A DNA stretch of 64,000 bases from Umbelopsis ramanniana AG (GCF_025399195.1 NW_026252126.1:62001-126000), one strand, 5' to 3'; positions 33,474 through 46,346 are shown, counted from the first letter of the stretch. Program-made: numbers and translations. The notes: generated by a model not told the origin, from the sequence alone.

Positions 33474-34394
33474 TATGTTATACTGTTGATTGTCAGAAGA
33501 TCCGGTGCGTCTGAGCTTCACCTGAAATTTTAAATTTATCTCGTTGACGTACATCGGAGGAGAACAAATCTTGTGGCACTTGCCCGCTGGTAATCGAACT
33601 TCGTCACCATAGGTATACCTCACACGCCAAGTGGAATGAGGTGGAGTGTTCTAGCATTGATGGTAACATATATGGGCGGCTTTATCATTTTAAAGTGGTA
33701 TGTAACCACTTGATACCTGTTCGACTCGAACTGTCGGAAAGAATAGACATTTGAACTTTATGGTGCACGGCTGTTCATGCACACAACCATAATGTAGTCC
33801 CTGTTGCGCAATTATGTCTCTCATAAATATAAACCTATTTAAGTTTTTACATATGATTTGCCTATGCGCTAGCTACAGCCTGTTAGTAAGAAGGAATATA
33901 TCATTATTCTAACAATTACTCGTTCGAATCAATACAACATAGCAATGTAAACGAGGCAGTCGCGAAGATGACAGTAAACAATGGATAAACAGCCAGAATT
34001 CGGCATTTATGCATCTGCGTGATATGTATCATTTTCCAAGCCATTCCGTGGTAGAAAAAGTGAATAGATAGGTCAAGCTAATATCAATATTCACAAGTTG
34101 CTGGACCAGGGCTGTATGATTATACAGCGAGACGGAATGGCGCTATGCTATAGGAATCGAATCATAGCATCCAACGTAAATTAATATAGTTATGTAGATA
34201 TTAATACGTTCTGAACAGTGTGACTGAACTATTTCCAATCATTTCAACTACTTCCGGCTTTCCAGCGTAGCGAAAAGCACCCAAAATGGTACCTTTAAAT
34301 GACATAATTAAATGGCTTTGGAGCAAGATCAGCAGTCAGGCCATTCCTTTACTTCGTTTGCCACAAAGTCCGTCAGGGTCAATAAAGTTGCCCA
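33474..34394. other. divergent intergenic region
   Basis: 921 bp between the ankyrin gene (-) and the NAK kinase (+). The imperfect palindrome ATGCTAT ... ATAGCAT lies near 34143-34170. No RNA gene or ORF with features is seen. Confidence 0.45.
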
Positions 34395-35663
34395 ATGCCT
34401 ACATTGGCTCCTGGGAAGTTAGTCAATGTTGGTGACATACCTGTAGTAGTTGTACGACTGTTAGCAGAAGGTTCGAGTCCCACATTCACTTTTATGATCA
34501 ACCTCATGTCGCTCACCAGTCTTTCACCGATAGGAGGGTTCTCTCAAGTATATCTTGTGACGCTGGATATAGACGACCCAAATATAAAAACACGGCAAGC
34601 TGTACTGAAGCAGATGCTAGTCAAGGATGAAGCAACCCTTGAGAAATTCAAAAAAGAAATTGATGTTATGGTAAAGTGATTGTTTCAATATAATTTTCCA
34701 TAGGTGTAAGCCAATCTTAATCGTCTTTTCTTCAAATAGAAGCGATTAACGGGCCACAAAAATATAGTAGAGTATTTTGCATCTGGAATAACGGAACTGG
34801 AACAAGATGCTGGTCCTTATAAATATGAAGTACTGATTCTTATGGAATACAGCTCAGGTTTGTGCTGCATCTCACGAGTTTCCATTTGAATTGGTTGATA
34901 ACAAAAAATGCTACAGGAGGAGAAGTGGTGGATTTAATGAATAGCCGTATAGACAATAATCGCATGACCGAATCCGAAATCATTAATATATTTGCCGACG
35001 TTTGTGAGGTAAGCTTTGCTTTCGTGAATTCCCCCTCTGCACACATGAGCGACTAGTAACGAAAACGGCAACGTTCTTAGGCAGTCCTTTGGATGCATTC
35101 CTGTAAGCCCGCCATTATGCACCGAGACTTAAAGGTAGAGAATGTGCTAGTTTCCGAGGATGGAGTATACAAGCTCTGCGATTACGGATCGGCAACTACT
35201 GTGGATACTGTGGATTCTATAATCTCTCAAGGTCGCATAGAAGTGCTTGAAGACGATATCAGTACACAAACTACATTACAATACCGGGCACCAGAGTTGA
35301 TCGACGTATCGCGGCATCGGCCGATCTCAGAAAAGGTTGATATTTGGGTATGTGTTCAAGCGGTGGCAATGTACGGTGAGGAAAGGTCAACCAAACTGAC
35401 GGACGTGCAAATTCATGCAATAGGCACTCGGAATTCTGTTGTACAAGCTTTGCTATTATACCACACCTTTTGAAGAGAACAGCGAAATCAATATCCTGCA
35501 TGTTTCATACACGTTTCCCAAAGCTCCACATTACTCTCTGGCACTTCAACAGTTAATAAGTTCCATGTTACGAGAAAATCCTGATGACCGACCAAATATC
35601 GAACAAGTCAAAAAACGCGTCGAAGAACTGCGAATCTCCCCACCAACAAAAAAAAAGGTTTGA
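34395..35663 (+). CDS. NAK-family (Ark1/Prk1/AAK1-like) protein kinase, kinase-only form
   Basis: Exons 34395..34470, 34534..34670, 34740..34857, 34917..35008, 35081..35347, 35424..35663; about 309 aa. GGFSQVYLV Gly loop, AVLKQM Lys, MHRDLKVENVL catalytic loop, CDYGSATT, and YRAPELID. The NAK signature regions are clear; relatives regulate clathrin adaptors and actin at endocytic sites. Two oddities are seen. The Mg-binding motif is DYG rather than DFG. The protein also ends just after the kinase domain, with no long Pro/Gln-rich tail as in Ark1 or AAK1. A weak alternative splice (donor 35658, acceptor 35759) would replace the last Val by ten residues ending at 35789. Confidence 0.88.
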
Positions 35664-36503
35664 CATCCAACTTGGCTTAGTGGTATTCATAGTTTTGTAT
35701 GCAAAGTGGAGTTATATTTATTAATACGCAAAATACTTTCTTTCTCTTCCATCTTACAGCGCAGGTTCTGGGCGTCGTTTTGGTCTTAGTAACCACATTG
35801 GCTCTGATGCCAGAGTATACCATTTCATTCAAATTTTCACACCAAGAGACCACCGGGTCATCCAGAATGTCAATCACTCCCGCAACAAATCCCCATAGCC
35901 AATCACTCATGCACCTGCAGCATAAAACATTAACGACGTTAAAACTTTTCATTAGAACAGGCACAATTTTTTCATCTCCGTCATCGGTGTCGTTTTTTGA
36001 TTGTTTACAGGCCCATCGCCTTTTTCATATTGGCCGTACAACCTTATTCCTGCCAAGAAAAAAACCCTCAGTGGAATACGTTCTCAATCGTTGGTCCACA
36101 CTTCATGTACAGAATAGCCAGCAGTGGCTATTTAAGACTTTCACGAATTGCACATGTTCAGTAAAAATATACCTTTTTTCCTTTTAGCTATGTTGAGCGA
36201 GCAAATGAAAGTTGATGTAGACAAACAATCTTCACATCTCGGCTAGTAACGTCTATTTTGTTTTTTCATTTGGATATGCAAATGATGTTTGGAGTGTTTT
36301 ACTTGAGCGAATACCTCCATGTTGGCCACACACCACTTTATTTCCGCGCTCAGCAAGAACGAGTAGGAGTTTGAATTTCCTAAAATAGCCATTGCAAAAA
36401 GGTTATCCAGGTGGAAACAGCCCTTCTCCCAAGCGCCACCGTTGTCTTCACCTTTTGCTCTGTCACCAGAGTATACCTTTGCTATCACTTGCAGCCGTAA
36501 CTC
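35664..36503. other. intergenic region between tandem genes
   Basis: Open frames here (for example 35699-36187) are hydrophobic or low-information and start in UTR-like sequence. A possible tiny alternative last exon of the NAK kinase lies at 35760-35789. Otherwise nothing recognised. Confidence 0.45.
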
Positions 36504-37781
36504 ATGGAGCAAGATCCGTATGCCCGTAATCACAGACCACATAGAATAGCAACTCCTACACCGTCCGCGGAAGGTGATCCATACAGAGTGAAGTCAAGTT
36601 CAGGTACCATTCAAAATTCATCTCTTTTTTGCCATTTGGGAATGTCACATTGCAAGTTTGGAAGAAATCAGAGCAGTATTGCACTCGTAACTGAATTCAA
36701 TCGGCATATAGCAACAACTCAATGGAAAGGATAACGCCGGTGTCAAATCGAGTACATAAATACCACCCCAGTGCGTGAATACGTTAAACTAACTAACACA
36801 TATGTTTGTTTGATAGATGGCTCATCACGACGGCATAAAAATGATAGGGGGGTAGCGAAGGAATCGAAAGCGAAGAAACATACGTATCAGGAGCTTGATG
36901 AATTTGTCGACGATCCGTACGCTGTGCCCGGTCAGAGATCGAGGCATCACAAAGAACCACAAAGCAGAGCTATCTCGTATCTACCATACTCCAATCATCC
37001 AGAAAATCATTACGCACCCTTTAATGAACCCATGTATATTGAAGACGATCTGGCTAGCGTTGATCAGACAACGAACAAAAAGTCAAGTACGCTGCACGAT
37101 TCAATTGCCATGGAGGCGGTCGATTATTTGCCAAACGACTCTCAGTCTATGGATCATCTAACCAGCGCACCAAAACATGGCAGCAACCATTTATCACTCT
37201 CTCTGCCCTCAAAACGAAAGCAAGCGAAACGAAGTTGTTGCGGTATTTCAAGAAGAGTCTGTGTTTATTCGTGGTTTGGTTTCATCATTGTTGTTGGTAT
37301 CATCTGGTACTTTGTATGGCCCCGCACACCAGAACTATATGTTGGAGGAGCTTCATTGCACTCAGATCCGCAGTGGAGTAACGTTTCATCGGTCTATTCG
37401 CTGGAGACATCATGGAACATCAATTTCACAGCTGATAATAGTGTCAATTGGGTGCCCACTCAAATTCAAAACATGCACTTTCTCGCTTACGACCCACTGA
37501 CTGGAGCTACATTTGGAACAGCGGACACTGGCCATTTTGTTCTTGCATCCAAGGCACAGACTATTATTACCATACCTATGAACATTGCTTATAATACCAC
37601 ATCTGTAATCGACCCTACCTTTCAAAATCTATATAATGCCTGTGGACCACAGAAATCTGGTAATTACAGTCAGCAAATTTTACGAATTGCTTTCACTGTT
37701 ACACATTATATATCTGGAATGGTAGGGTCTACTTCAGCTTCAATCATGCCTAGTGGCTCCTTTGCTTGTCCTATCAGCTAA
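36504..37781 (+). CDS. LEA2-like type II membrane protein
   Basis: Exons 36504..36603 and 36817..37781; 354 aa. A 175-residue cytosolic tail rich in charged and Ser residues ends in a basic/Cys cluster (KRSCCGISRR). One transmembrane helix follows (about 181-201), then an outer domain beginning PELYVGGASLHS with several N-glycosylation sequons (NVS, NFT, NTT, NYS). The outer domain resembles the LEA2/NDR1-HIN1-like beta-sandwich found in many fungal plasma-membrane proteins of unknown role. Recognition is moderate and no function is claimed. The intron (213 nt) contains CTAACTAAC. Confidence 0.75.
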
Positions 37782-38087
37782 GCTATAGGATGTAACGTAC
37801 TCAAATGCTCATCATGTGCACACTCTTCTCCTCGCCCTCCGTTATTCCTCCTCTCCCCTCCACCGCCACTGTATTTTATACACTATTCACATTAAACATA
37901 CATCAACTCTGCAATTTTACTGAGACTTCCATTCTGATAGACACAAAAGCATGTATCGACTTTGAGTCGCCACAGATGAATTGGAAAATAATGAAAAAGC
38001 AGCCTTCTAATGGAAATGTCCGCTTCAAAACGGGAAGGCTGGCTTTCCATTTCACCAGTCCAGCTTCCGTCTGTGTTATCAAGCTGA
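37782..38087. other. short intergenic region
   Basis: A C/T-rich stretch (37830-37870) lies upstream of the hydrolase gene. Open frames here are short and featureless. Confidence 0.45.
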
Positions 38088-39075
38088 ATGTCAAAACTCA
38101 TTCAACAGCCAGTGGTGAAGCAACTTTTCGTCGAATTACCAAAGATAAAAGTCTTGTCCCGCCCTCACGATGCTAGATCAGAGATTACGGTTTATGTAAA
38201 AGGTACGTACGGTAAGCTAGAAGCCAAACGCGACTTTTACTCATCCCACCATTGGGTCGGCACTTGCAGGATTTCTAGCGGAAGGCGATACACCCGACAA
38301 CTTTGCAGACTGGATGCATTCTCACCGCTTATTGGTTTTATCCAAAAACTGGGCTCCTGCCGCCTTAGGGTTTTCATGGCCATCGGGCACCGCCAGCATA
38401 CCGGTACCGGTGGCAACACTCGCGTCAGCAGGCTACTTGGTAGCAAGCAATATCCGCAGATTATCCCAACTTCGATTGCCAACACCAGCGACGATGTTAG
38501 GTGCTGTTGCGGTGGATGTTGGTTTGCATGCTGGTCGATTAGCATATCAGTTCAATACAGCGACCACGGAGAGCAAACAGAGAGCTGAAATATTTGCTCT
38601 TCGACTTTTGCGACTACGACGTGAGCACGAAAATGTACGCATCGTTGCTCATAGCCTTGGCTGTCGACATGTAGTGGAAGCCATATCGAATCTAAATGCT
38701 GACGAAAGGTTTGAAAGATTATAATCATTGTACCATGGCTACGAACCTATGCCTAATCTTTCCAATGCTCTAACTAGACCCGACAGTGTCCACCTTTGTG
38801 CTCCAGCTCTACTAGCTGAGGACATATTACGACTCATTAAACCTGAAACAGGTGGTTTGGCAAAGGAAAAGACGAATATCTACTATTCTGGAAAAGACTT
38901 GACATTAGGCATCCTTCTTCGAGCTATTTTAGGAGGCAGCAGACCACTGGGCGAAGTCGGCATCTCACCGAACGTACCCATAGACAAAAGTGTAGAATTG
39001 ATTGATGCGAGTTCCTCTCTTGGCTTTTTCTCGCATACAGACTACGCAGATAAGTTTCATTTTATGGCACGGTAG
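38088..39075 (+). CDS. alpha/beta-hydrolase (lipase-like)
   Basis: Exons 38088..38202, 38270..38708, 38778..39075; 283 aa. The nucleophile elbow is HSLGCR with the catalytic Ser, preceded by VRIVA. An early strand ITVYVKGFLAEG forms the oxyanion region, DWMHSHRLL ... ALGFSWPSG follows, and LCAPALLAEDILRL comes after the elbow. The C-terminal HTDYADKFHF may supply the catalytic His. The family resembles fungal proteins annotated as DUF676/DUF900-type hydrolases; the substrate is unknown. The first exon is less certain than the others and an upstream exon is possible. Confidence 0.8.
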
Positions 39076-39716
39076 GCGTTACCATGACATGCCTTTGAAA
39101 GATCCATTATTTGCATATACGTAGAAAGATACCCTTGGCTGCACACATCGGCCGTTATAAATGTTAAAGAATTGCCAATGCACAGTATAGAATGTGCTAT
39201 CTATAAAGCCATGTAATAAGAGGCAACAGAGTATGGGGTTCTTTGAAAATGCCATTGAAGAGAGAAGGAAACATTGAAAATATTGGAACATATGATTTGT
39301 AAAGCTTATTCATTTTATTACTGTCGGAAGGACGAGTTCTACAAGCGAATGAGAAGGAAGTTTCTTCTCAAGGAATCTGCTTTGCGAATTCGCGTTAAGA
39401 GTTTAGGCATATATGTTCTCTTTGCTTACTGCTATTTCCTCTTGGTTTGATCTAAGAACGTAAAATTCTTCTGATGAATCCATCAAAATTCTCTCAATAC
39501 CGTTTTCATTATCAACACGGGTCGTAGTCTATATATGCATGTTTCATCATATCATTGCATTTCATTCCATTTCACTTCGCATTTTGCTGTTTATATGGTC
39601 TTTATACAAGAAAAATAATACAATGTACTCAAATTTCACAAAATTTTGATATACTTTTGTTCTAGGCTGTTTCATTTCACAGTGACACCTCAACGCTTCG
39701 CGTGACGGCATTTATT
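39076..39716. other. tail-to-tail intergenic region
   Basis: A+T-rich 3' sequence between convergent genes, with ATTTCA/ATTTCACTT repeats around 39558-39580. No gene recognised. Confidence 0.5.
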
Positions 39717-41526
39717 TTACCAGGCAGCTTGGTTGTTATGGTCATTATGTTCTGTTGAGGTAGTGTTGTTACCCAACAATGTACGAAGCTCGTCCATAAG
39801 CTTCTGCTCAAGTGAATCGAATCTATTGTTAAGCTCCTGGTCCAGTTGTTCAGCAGTCAAGGGTTGTGAAGAATCCACGTTGCCAGTGGGAGTGGCAGAT
39901 GGAGCAGCTGAATCGACGGAGGAAGGCATCAAAGTGTTGGCGGGATCGCTAGTAGGAAGAGATGCGGTGGGAGCATCAGAGGGAGGAACGCTGGAGTCAC
40001 TCAAGTCATCACCTGAGACATCATTTTCAGCAATCCAAACGTTATCGTGGGTCTCACCATCGGTGGTAGGGTCAGTTGTAGCGGTGGGCATAGGAGCATC
40101 ACTGGAAGGTGCGGAAGAAGGAGCATCCGTTGCGAGACCACCCGACACGGACGCATCGCTAACGGGAAGAGAAGAAGAGGGAGTAGGAGGTAGGCTGGCG
40201 ATGTCAGCATCACTACCAGAACCCCCATTGCCAGCGTTGGCAATCTTTGTTTGAAGGGTCTGAACAAAGTTCTGCCATTCTTCAGTGGTTGTGAAGCCAC
40301 TAGTCAATGCAACCAATTGTTGCAAAGGTTGAGCAGCGTTGGGATACTTGGTCTCAATGCCTTGAACGAACTGCTGGAAGCTTTGTTGAATGTCTTGAAC
40401 AGAGGTACCGTTGGCGAGAAGTTCCTGAAGAGAGGTGACTTCGGTAGGGAATTCAGAAGAAACAATGCCGGAAACTGGGCTGTTGGAGTTGGTTCCATTA
40501 TCGGTACCGGTATTGTTAGTGGCTGGGTCGGAGCCAGTAACATCACCGGTATCAGCATTGCCAGTGGATGGGTTAGAGCCAATATCATCGACACCAGGGC
40601 TCAAGACATCGTCTTCAGCCCAGTTATTAGACAAGCCTGCGTCGGAGTGATCATCGGTATCATCAGCTGTGTCATCGCCATCATCAGTTGGGTCAGCGGG
40701 AGTGGTAGTGTCGGTTGGTTGAGCACCAGCATCAGTGTCAGTGCTGGAGGCTATGGGAGCAGAAGCAGAGGCTGCATCAGATGGCTGTGTACCATCTGCT
40801 TGAGTGTAATCGCCGGGAACGACTCTCAAACAGCCGTATCCAGAGCGACCAGTGTTACAGTCGTCCTATTAAAAGAAAGGGTGTAAATAATCAGTATAAA
40901 TTTTCTTCTGAATCAGGCTTGTATACAATTCTCGGTATTGGTACATACCACATTCTGACAGCAACGAATACAAAAACGATTGTCGGCAGGTTCAATAATG
41001 GATACAAAATAACTGTATCCCTGGCAAGAAGCGCCAACGGGCTTGCCGTTACCCTATTTTCGGAGAACATGATGTCAATATACACTAATTATATCTTTTT
41101 TCGGGGTCCAATAACAAATACTCGAAAATATTGGGAACTTACATGATTATCATACTGACCACCCTCATCAGTACTGCTGAGTTGATAAGTGGATGGGTTC
41201 ATGTAACCTGTCACTTGCTGATAAGTATCGTTTTGTTGGTAATGGGCGACGGTGATGAATCCATCAGGGAAAGGTTTGGCACCGGGAACGTCGGTAGGGC
41301 CATTGCTACAGAAAGGGATACCATTGTCCTCGTTGGTGGCGACCTCAAGACCGGGCTGAGGAGGCAAGAACAAACAAAAATCGCTTTCGCTGACAAGTTT
41401 GATAGCATTGGATGGCGAGTCTCCAGATGATGGAGAAGCTGTAGTAGTTCCTGCATCTTGAGGAACTGGGACTGCGTTGACCAATGCAACGGATGCGAGA
41501 ACAGCGAGGGAGCGTGTAAAATGCAT
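39717..41526 (-). CDS. secreted Ser/Thr/Asp-rich glycoprotein (MAG-like)
   Basis: Exons (minus) 41526..41143, 41053..40949, 40865..39717; 545 aa. A signal peptide (MHFTRSLAVLASVALVNA) precedes a conserved cysteine-containing ectodomain: DFCLFLPPQPG, EDNGIPFCSNG, a GQYDNH segment, GASCQGYSYF, NRFCIRCCQN and DCNTGRSGYGCLR. The remaining 380 residues are low-complexity Ser/Thr/Pro/Asp-rich, with a helical block LQELLANGTSVQDIQQSF in the middle and LDQELNNRFDSLEQKL near the end. This resembles proteins of Mucoromycota and Basidiomycota carried in databases under the name macrofage activating glycoprotein. That label is a remembered annotation and not a shown function. No GPI signal is seen at the C-terminus. 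Confidence 0.75.
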
Positions 41527-43386
41527 CAATATTATACTCCCGAGCTGGAAAGAACAGGCGTTAAAGAGAAGAAGAGAAAATGATCGTCCAAGGTTTATAT
41601 TATATTGGAGGTGATTGACTTATTTTTGTAACTCGTGCCCCACGAAATTTTCTCATTGGACTTTCATCGGCCATTATTCCATCAGAACTTTGCCATAAGA
41701 GGAGTTTCAATCCTTCGCTGTAAGTAACTACAGTCCATGCCAAGAACATGCTTTAAAGCCGCGATGTTCATGGTGTGGCTGGCTGGCTGGTTTTTGGTAA
41801 TGATTGCATCGCCCTCAAGTTGGGTGGTCTTTGTGCCTGACCTGAAAATAGCAGTGTGCCGACTGACTTTTATGGACTGGGCCGATTTGCTAAGCCAAAC
41901 CACTTTTCTCGATCAACTCTAGATTGATGTACAGCTATAATTGGATCAACATAGGCAATGCATCTCACAAAGCAATACAAATGGCAAGATATAGTTTTCG
42001 AACTTTGAGAATACCAGTGTACTAATACTAGTGCAAATCCGGTTCTGATTGAAACAACAATGCTAAGCGGCATATAGTTTTGCACCACATTATATTCCTC
42101 GCAATATAGTATTCGATATTTAGTCACATTCGTGCCATGTTTTGATCCAAAAATAGGTGTATTTAGCGCATGTTGAAGCTGGGCTATGCGACCCACTACA
42201 AACGAACATGGGCGCAGTAGCCTATTGCTCTTAGATTCAGAAGTATAGTCGTCATAAATGATCAATGACCTTTTTGCTGCTTATGGAGAAAATCAACCGA
42301 ACCGCTCCTGTAATAAACTCTCTTCAGCGTTGCGGATTACCAACAAAGTGTAATTCTGGTGATTCTGGGAAAAAAGTTCGGTACATTCAGTACTTCATCA
42401 GGAGATGCTCTTCTTTTGATGCAACGTGAAAAGCCAAACATCTGAGTTATTTGGAATGTATTCTTTTTATTATTGATTGCAAAGTCGAGATTCATACGAT
42501 ACAGAGGTTTCGGTATTGTACCCAAATATGGGGCACAAAAGAAAAAAAAAATACCTGGGCGGGCTGCATCCCTGCGATTTATTTCCTAGTCTTTTTGATC
42601 TTCTCCTAAGCTGGAGTGCACTCTAGATAATCAACCCAAGATTGAGTTGAAGTATACATTTCTTTTCTCTTGTCGATAAGATCATGCCAAAATATGACGT
42701 TAGTACCAGCGCCCTCGAAGCAGATGGCCAGTAGCGTCTGTCATTCAGCGCGCTGCTCCGACAGCTGAAGGAAAATAAAAATTGGGAATGCCCTACCTGT
42801 GAAAGACAGTCATGGTACAAACACACATAAAAGACTCAAGAAATTGAATACAGTCGCCTGACACCATTGCTTAAACTGTGCCGCCTTTATATATCTCATT
42901 GTGAAATAGGTACACTGATAATACTCAACTTACACCAAATGTTTCTGACCCAAGTTTGGGTCCCTGGATGCAAAGCAAGCAAAATTGGTTACATACCTAT
43001 TGCTTACACGACTTAACATGACTTAAGCCACATTATATCAATTAAATGGACGAATGAGTATAGACACTAACACTTCTCACAATCATCATTCTTTTGAGCT
43101 CCTCAGAAGCTTTTCAGTGGATTCATCTTTATATATCCAATTTTCTAATATTACAATGCGATATTCCTGTGTTACTACGAAAAAAAAAATCATTGAGAAA
43201 CTATAGAATAGTGTCGATATAATAATATCTTGTCAAAATTGTAGCTGGGAAATGTGGGGGAAACGCCTTTGTAAATGTTGACAAAGACAAGTTATGGAAC
43301 AAAACGAGGGAGGTGAATACAATGGTACATCCCACGTAAATAGACGCGGATTATTTTCATAGAGAGGATATACAACCCAAACCGCT
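41527..43386. other. 1.9-kb gene-poor region
   Basis: The promoter of the secreted glycoprotein gene has an AATATAAA-like string near 41597. On the minus strand a TATATAAAGG box (42884-42893) precedes a short possible gene (ATG 42828; exons 42828..42797 and 42764..42623 would give 57 aa), but two competing frames fit and none is recognised. Other open frames (42265-41870, 42525-42337) are featureless. Confidence 0.35.
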
Positions 43387-45112
43387 TTAGGCTTGGGAGT
43401 CATGGGAGACCTCATTCTTTTCTTGGTAATGGCTTGAGACAGAGGCGGTTGTATCAGTGTCAACGAAATCGTCAACAGTGATGTTAGTGTCGGAAATATT
43501 CCAAGTGACAACGGCAATGAGAGGGAAAGAAATAAAGACGAGAAGCCAGCAGATCAAGGCCTCCCATCGCAAGTCGGTATGAACAGCATCGATACCAAAA
43601 GAGATGGCACCGCCAGCAGACTGAACAGCCTTGTAGAAACCTGCATAGCGAGCAAGCATTCCAGGGTCATTGCTCATAGCACCCATAAGCCAGTAGAGGT
43701 AGGTTTGATAAAGAGCATCGGTAAAACCATAGAAGATATAGAGAACAAATGGACCAGCAAACCCAGGGTCAGTCCAGTGAATAGGGTTTGAATAGGAGCG
43801 ATCGAAACCAAGCTGGAAAACGAAACCTCCCGCCCAGACTGCCATACACACTACAAAGGTAATAGCGAGACCGATAAGACCACGGCTACGACGCTTGAGT
43901 TTGGCATAATCGAGGACTTGGCCAAGGAAGATAGATGCAACAATCTGCATAGCCCAATACATGGTACCATTCAAACTTCTTGTGGCAACATCGAAATACA
44001 GCGCTAATGAATATGAAGCAATTAGAAAAAATTTTCTTAGCGGCAAATTTTTTTTCGGCGTGGTTAACTCACCATTAAGGCCGAATTGATAGGAGTAGAA
44101 CCAATTGGAAGCCAAGAAGGCAGGCAAAAGAGCCATGATTCTCCATTGACTAAAGACACCAATGACACCCTTCAGTTCCTGCTTCCAGGTGGTGTTTTGA
44201 GCCATATGTACACCGGTTCCATCAGTTCTGATAACCGAGTTAGGTTTGCAAATCAAGAGCGAGCACAGCCCACCAATGATCATGATAACAACGAAAGCAA
44301 TGTATGTTCCTGTTGAGACACCGCCTTCACCACTGCTGGTCAAGTTGAGACCTAGGGGAATTAAGGAACCAAGGACACCACCAAGATTGAAGAGAGTCCA
44401 GAAAATAGAAACATATTTTCCTTTGTTCTTTTCTTCTGGGTAACTCATCATAATGGAACCTTGAGCTGTCCACAAAAGACCGGCACAGCAACCAAGGATA
44501 GCACCGGCAGCAATGACGAAAGCGGCGTTAGCCTTAGTATCGTAGACCCAAAGCGATACAGAATACAACACATATCCGACGGAGCCAATCTAGTTATATG
44601 CCATACAAAGTTAGATGTCAAGTCGAAGACAACGTGCTTATACATTTGTGTGACGACTCCTACCAAAAGTGTATATCTAGGACCAAGGGTATTATTGACA
44701 GAACCTGCGAAGAAACCAACGACGGCAAAACAAGCGTAAAGTGCAGCGTTGGAACTATCGGTGAGATAGACATCCGAGCCGATACGACCTCCAGCTCCCA
44801 ATCCAGACAGTGCTACATGTCAAATGCAAAAATGAGGACCTTTTCGCCACAGTAACGCAAGGTGATACATTATGTATGAAGTCTTACCGTTATACATGCC
44901 AGGACAACAGAAGCATACGAAGCCCAGTAGTATGATTTGCACCAAAGGACTATTGTATCTGATTTTTTGCATGCCTAATAGATGTGAGTAGGGTGAAGAA
45001 GAAGGACAAAAAATAAAAAATAAAACGTATGGGATGCTGCAGGATTTATAACTAAAAAAAAAAAACCTGGACAAGTCAGATTATTTAAATTACCCTGAAA
45101 GGTGTGTTCCAT
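43387..45112 (-). CDS. UNC93-like major-facilitator membrane protein
   Basis: Exons (minus) 45112..45094, 44974..44888, 44812..44664, 44589..44073, 44003..43387; 462 aa. About 11-12 transmembrane helices are evident. Diagnostic parts are IILLGFVCFCCPGMYNALSG, then LGAGG, TLLIGSVGYVLY-type helix 4, GLLWTAQGSIMMSYPEE, and YAGFYKAVQSAGGAISFG. This matches the fungal UNC93-like (DUF895) transporters, of unknown substrate. The acidic, Ser-rich tail is cytosolic. Intron 4 (44004-44072, 69 nt) can be read through in frame, which would insert 23 residues. The small first exon (19 nt, MEHTFQG) is the least certain part; Met at 44972 is the alternative start. Confidence 0.85.
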
Positions 45113-46346
45113 GTTTCGGTCTGATGCGGAGACTGGGCTGGCGTAAGAAGCGTGGTTGAAAAACATCGGAGAATTTCATAATTAGCCTGAGAACCCTATT
45201 GGTCATGGTCCAACTACCATCATGAATGAAGCAACTTGAACAGCCTAGCAGGTGTCTTGGATGTTTGGTTGTAACCGTAAATATACTGGAGTAAAAAACT
45301 TTACTCAAATAGCAAAACCATGGCGGTGAAATTTCTCTCTATTAGGGCGGTGGGAAGGACAGATTAAGTTTTACGCTAAGGTCATTGAACCCTGAAAAAA
45401 CATTGCGTAGTGTATGAATGAACCCTGAATAATCTATTTACTCAATGAGAACCCGTTCCCGTATAAACGGGAGGAACTGGTTTATCCATCCCAGCCACTC
45501 ATACCCCGTCGACATGAAAAACTTTTGCCCGGTTTGATAGTCCAGCAGAGCGATCAGCTCTTCGAATTAGGATGAATCCGAATGAAAATGACATGAAATA
45601 GCTATGTAACCGATGTAATGTAATGGTCTGGCCCTATAAGGTCAATGACGAGTGAACGTTTCCTAAACTTCTTTTAACTCGCCCACCATAAAGGAACCGA
45701 CGGGATCTGATTTTGTGCATTTCATTAGTGACATTATTTCGTCCCCGCGACGTCTTCGCAAGTTCCGAATGCATTTGTCACATGTTTCAGTTAACTAAAA
45801 GGTGTGTTTGTGGGGTGAAATGAGGGGCAAATAGCGCTTGTAGTAATCTCACTTCTCGAAAGCAGCAAGCGCAAATTAAGTTCATTTGGTCAAACATAGC
45901 CTGTTTGTACTCATCGGTTGCATGCCGATAAAGGGAATGCAATGGACAACGTGGGACCTCCAAGACCCTGCAAGCCCCTGTCATTCTAACTGCGATCGAA
46001 AAGTCTGGGAAAAAAGTTTTTTGAATTTTCTAGTGCCAAGGTGGGGGGCTCAATGGCAAAGAAGATCATTTGAACTGCACACGTAAAGTAGCCATTTTTC
46101 CTGGGTTCATCCAATTGAGTCAAGCCAAAACCGGTTTCACAGTTTTCATAAAAAGAAAAAAGTTTAATGAAAATATAAGTTCATTGTTGCAAGAATTATA
46201 TACTATATAACACACTAAAAGGGAGGGAGTAGGAAATGCAATAACAAGAAGATGTGGTGGAATGCGAAGCAATGGATTATGTTATAATATGGCATGGGTG
46301 GCAGAAAGAAAAAAAGTATAGTCCCCGTTCAGGAACCTCATCGCCT
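45113..46346. other. 1.2-kb intergenic region
   Basis: It holds the promoter of the UNC93-like gene and the 3'UTR of the bZIP gene. A perfect 6-bp inverted repeat TCCCGT-ATAA-ACGGGA lies at 45457-45472. No ORF with recognisable features. Confidence 0.45.

Noticed and set aside
34470-34480. GGTTCGAGTCC, identical to a tRNA B-box consensus
   Set aside because: The flanks do not form a T-stem or acceptor stem, no A-box fits upstream, and the site overlaps the exon-intron junction of the NAK kinase.
35699-36187. 162-codon ORF downstream of the NAK kinase
   Set aside because: It starts in UTR-like sequence, overlaps the putative alternative last intron, and no splice phase links it to the kinase.
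39733-40886. Long plus-strand ORFs opposite the secreted glycoprotein
   Set aside because: They mirror Ser/Thr/Asp-rich codons of the minus-strand gene and have no start context or domains.
45457-45472. TCCCGT/ACGGGA hairpin as a terminator or RNA
   Set aside because: A 6-bp stem alone is expected by chance in 64 kb and this is a eukaryotic locus; recorded only as a repeat-like string.
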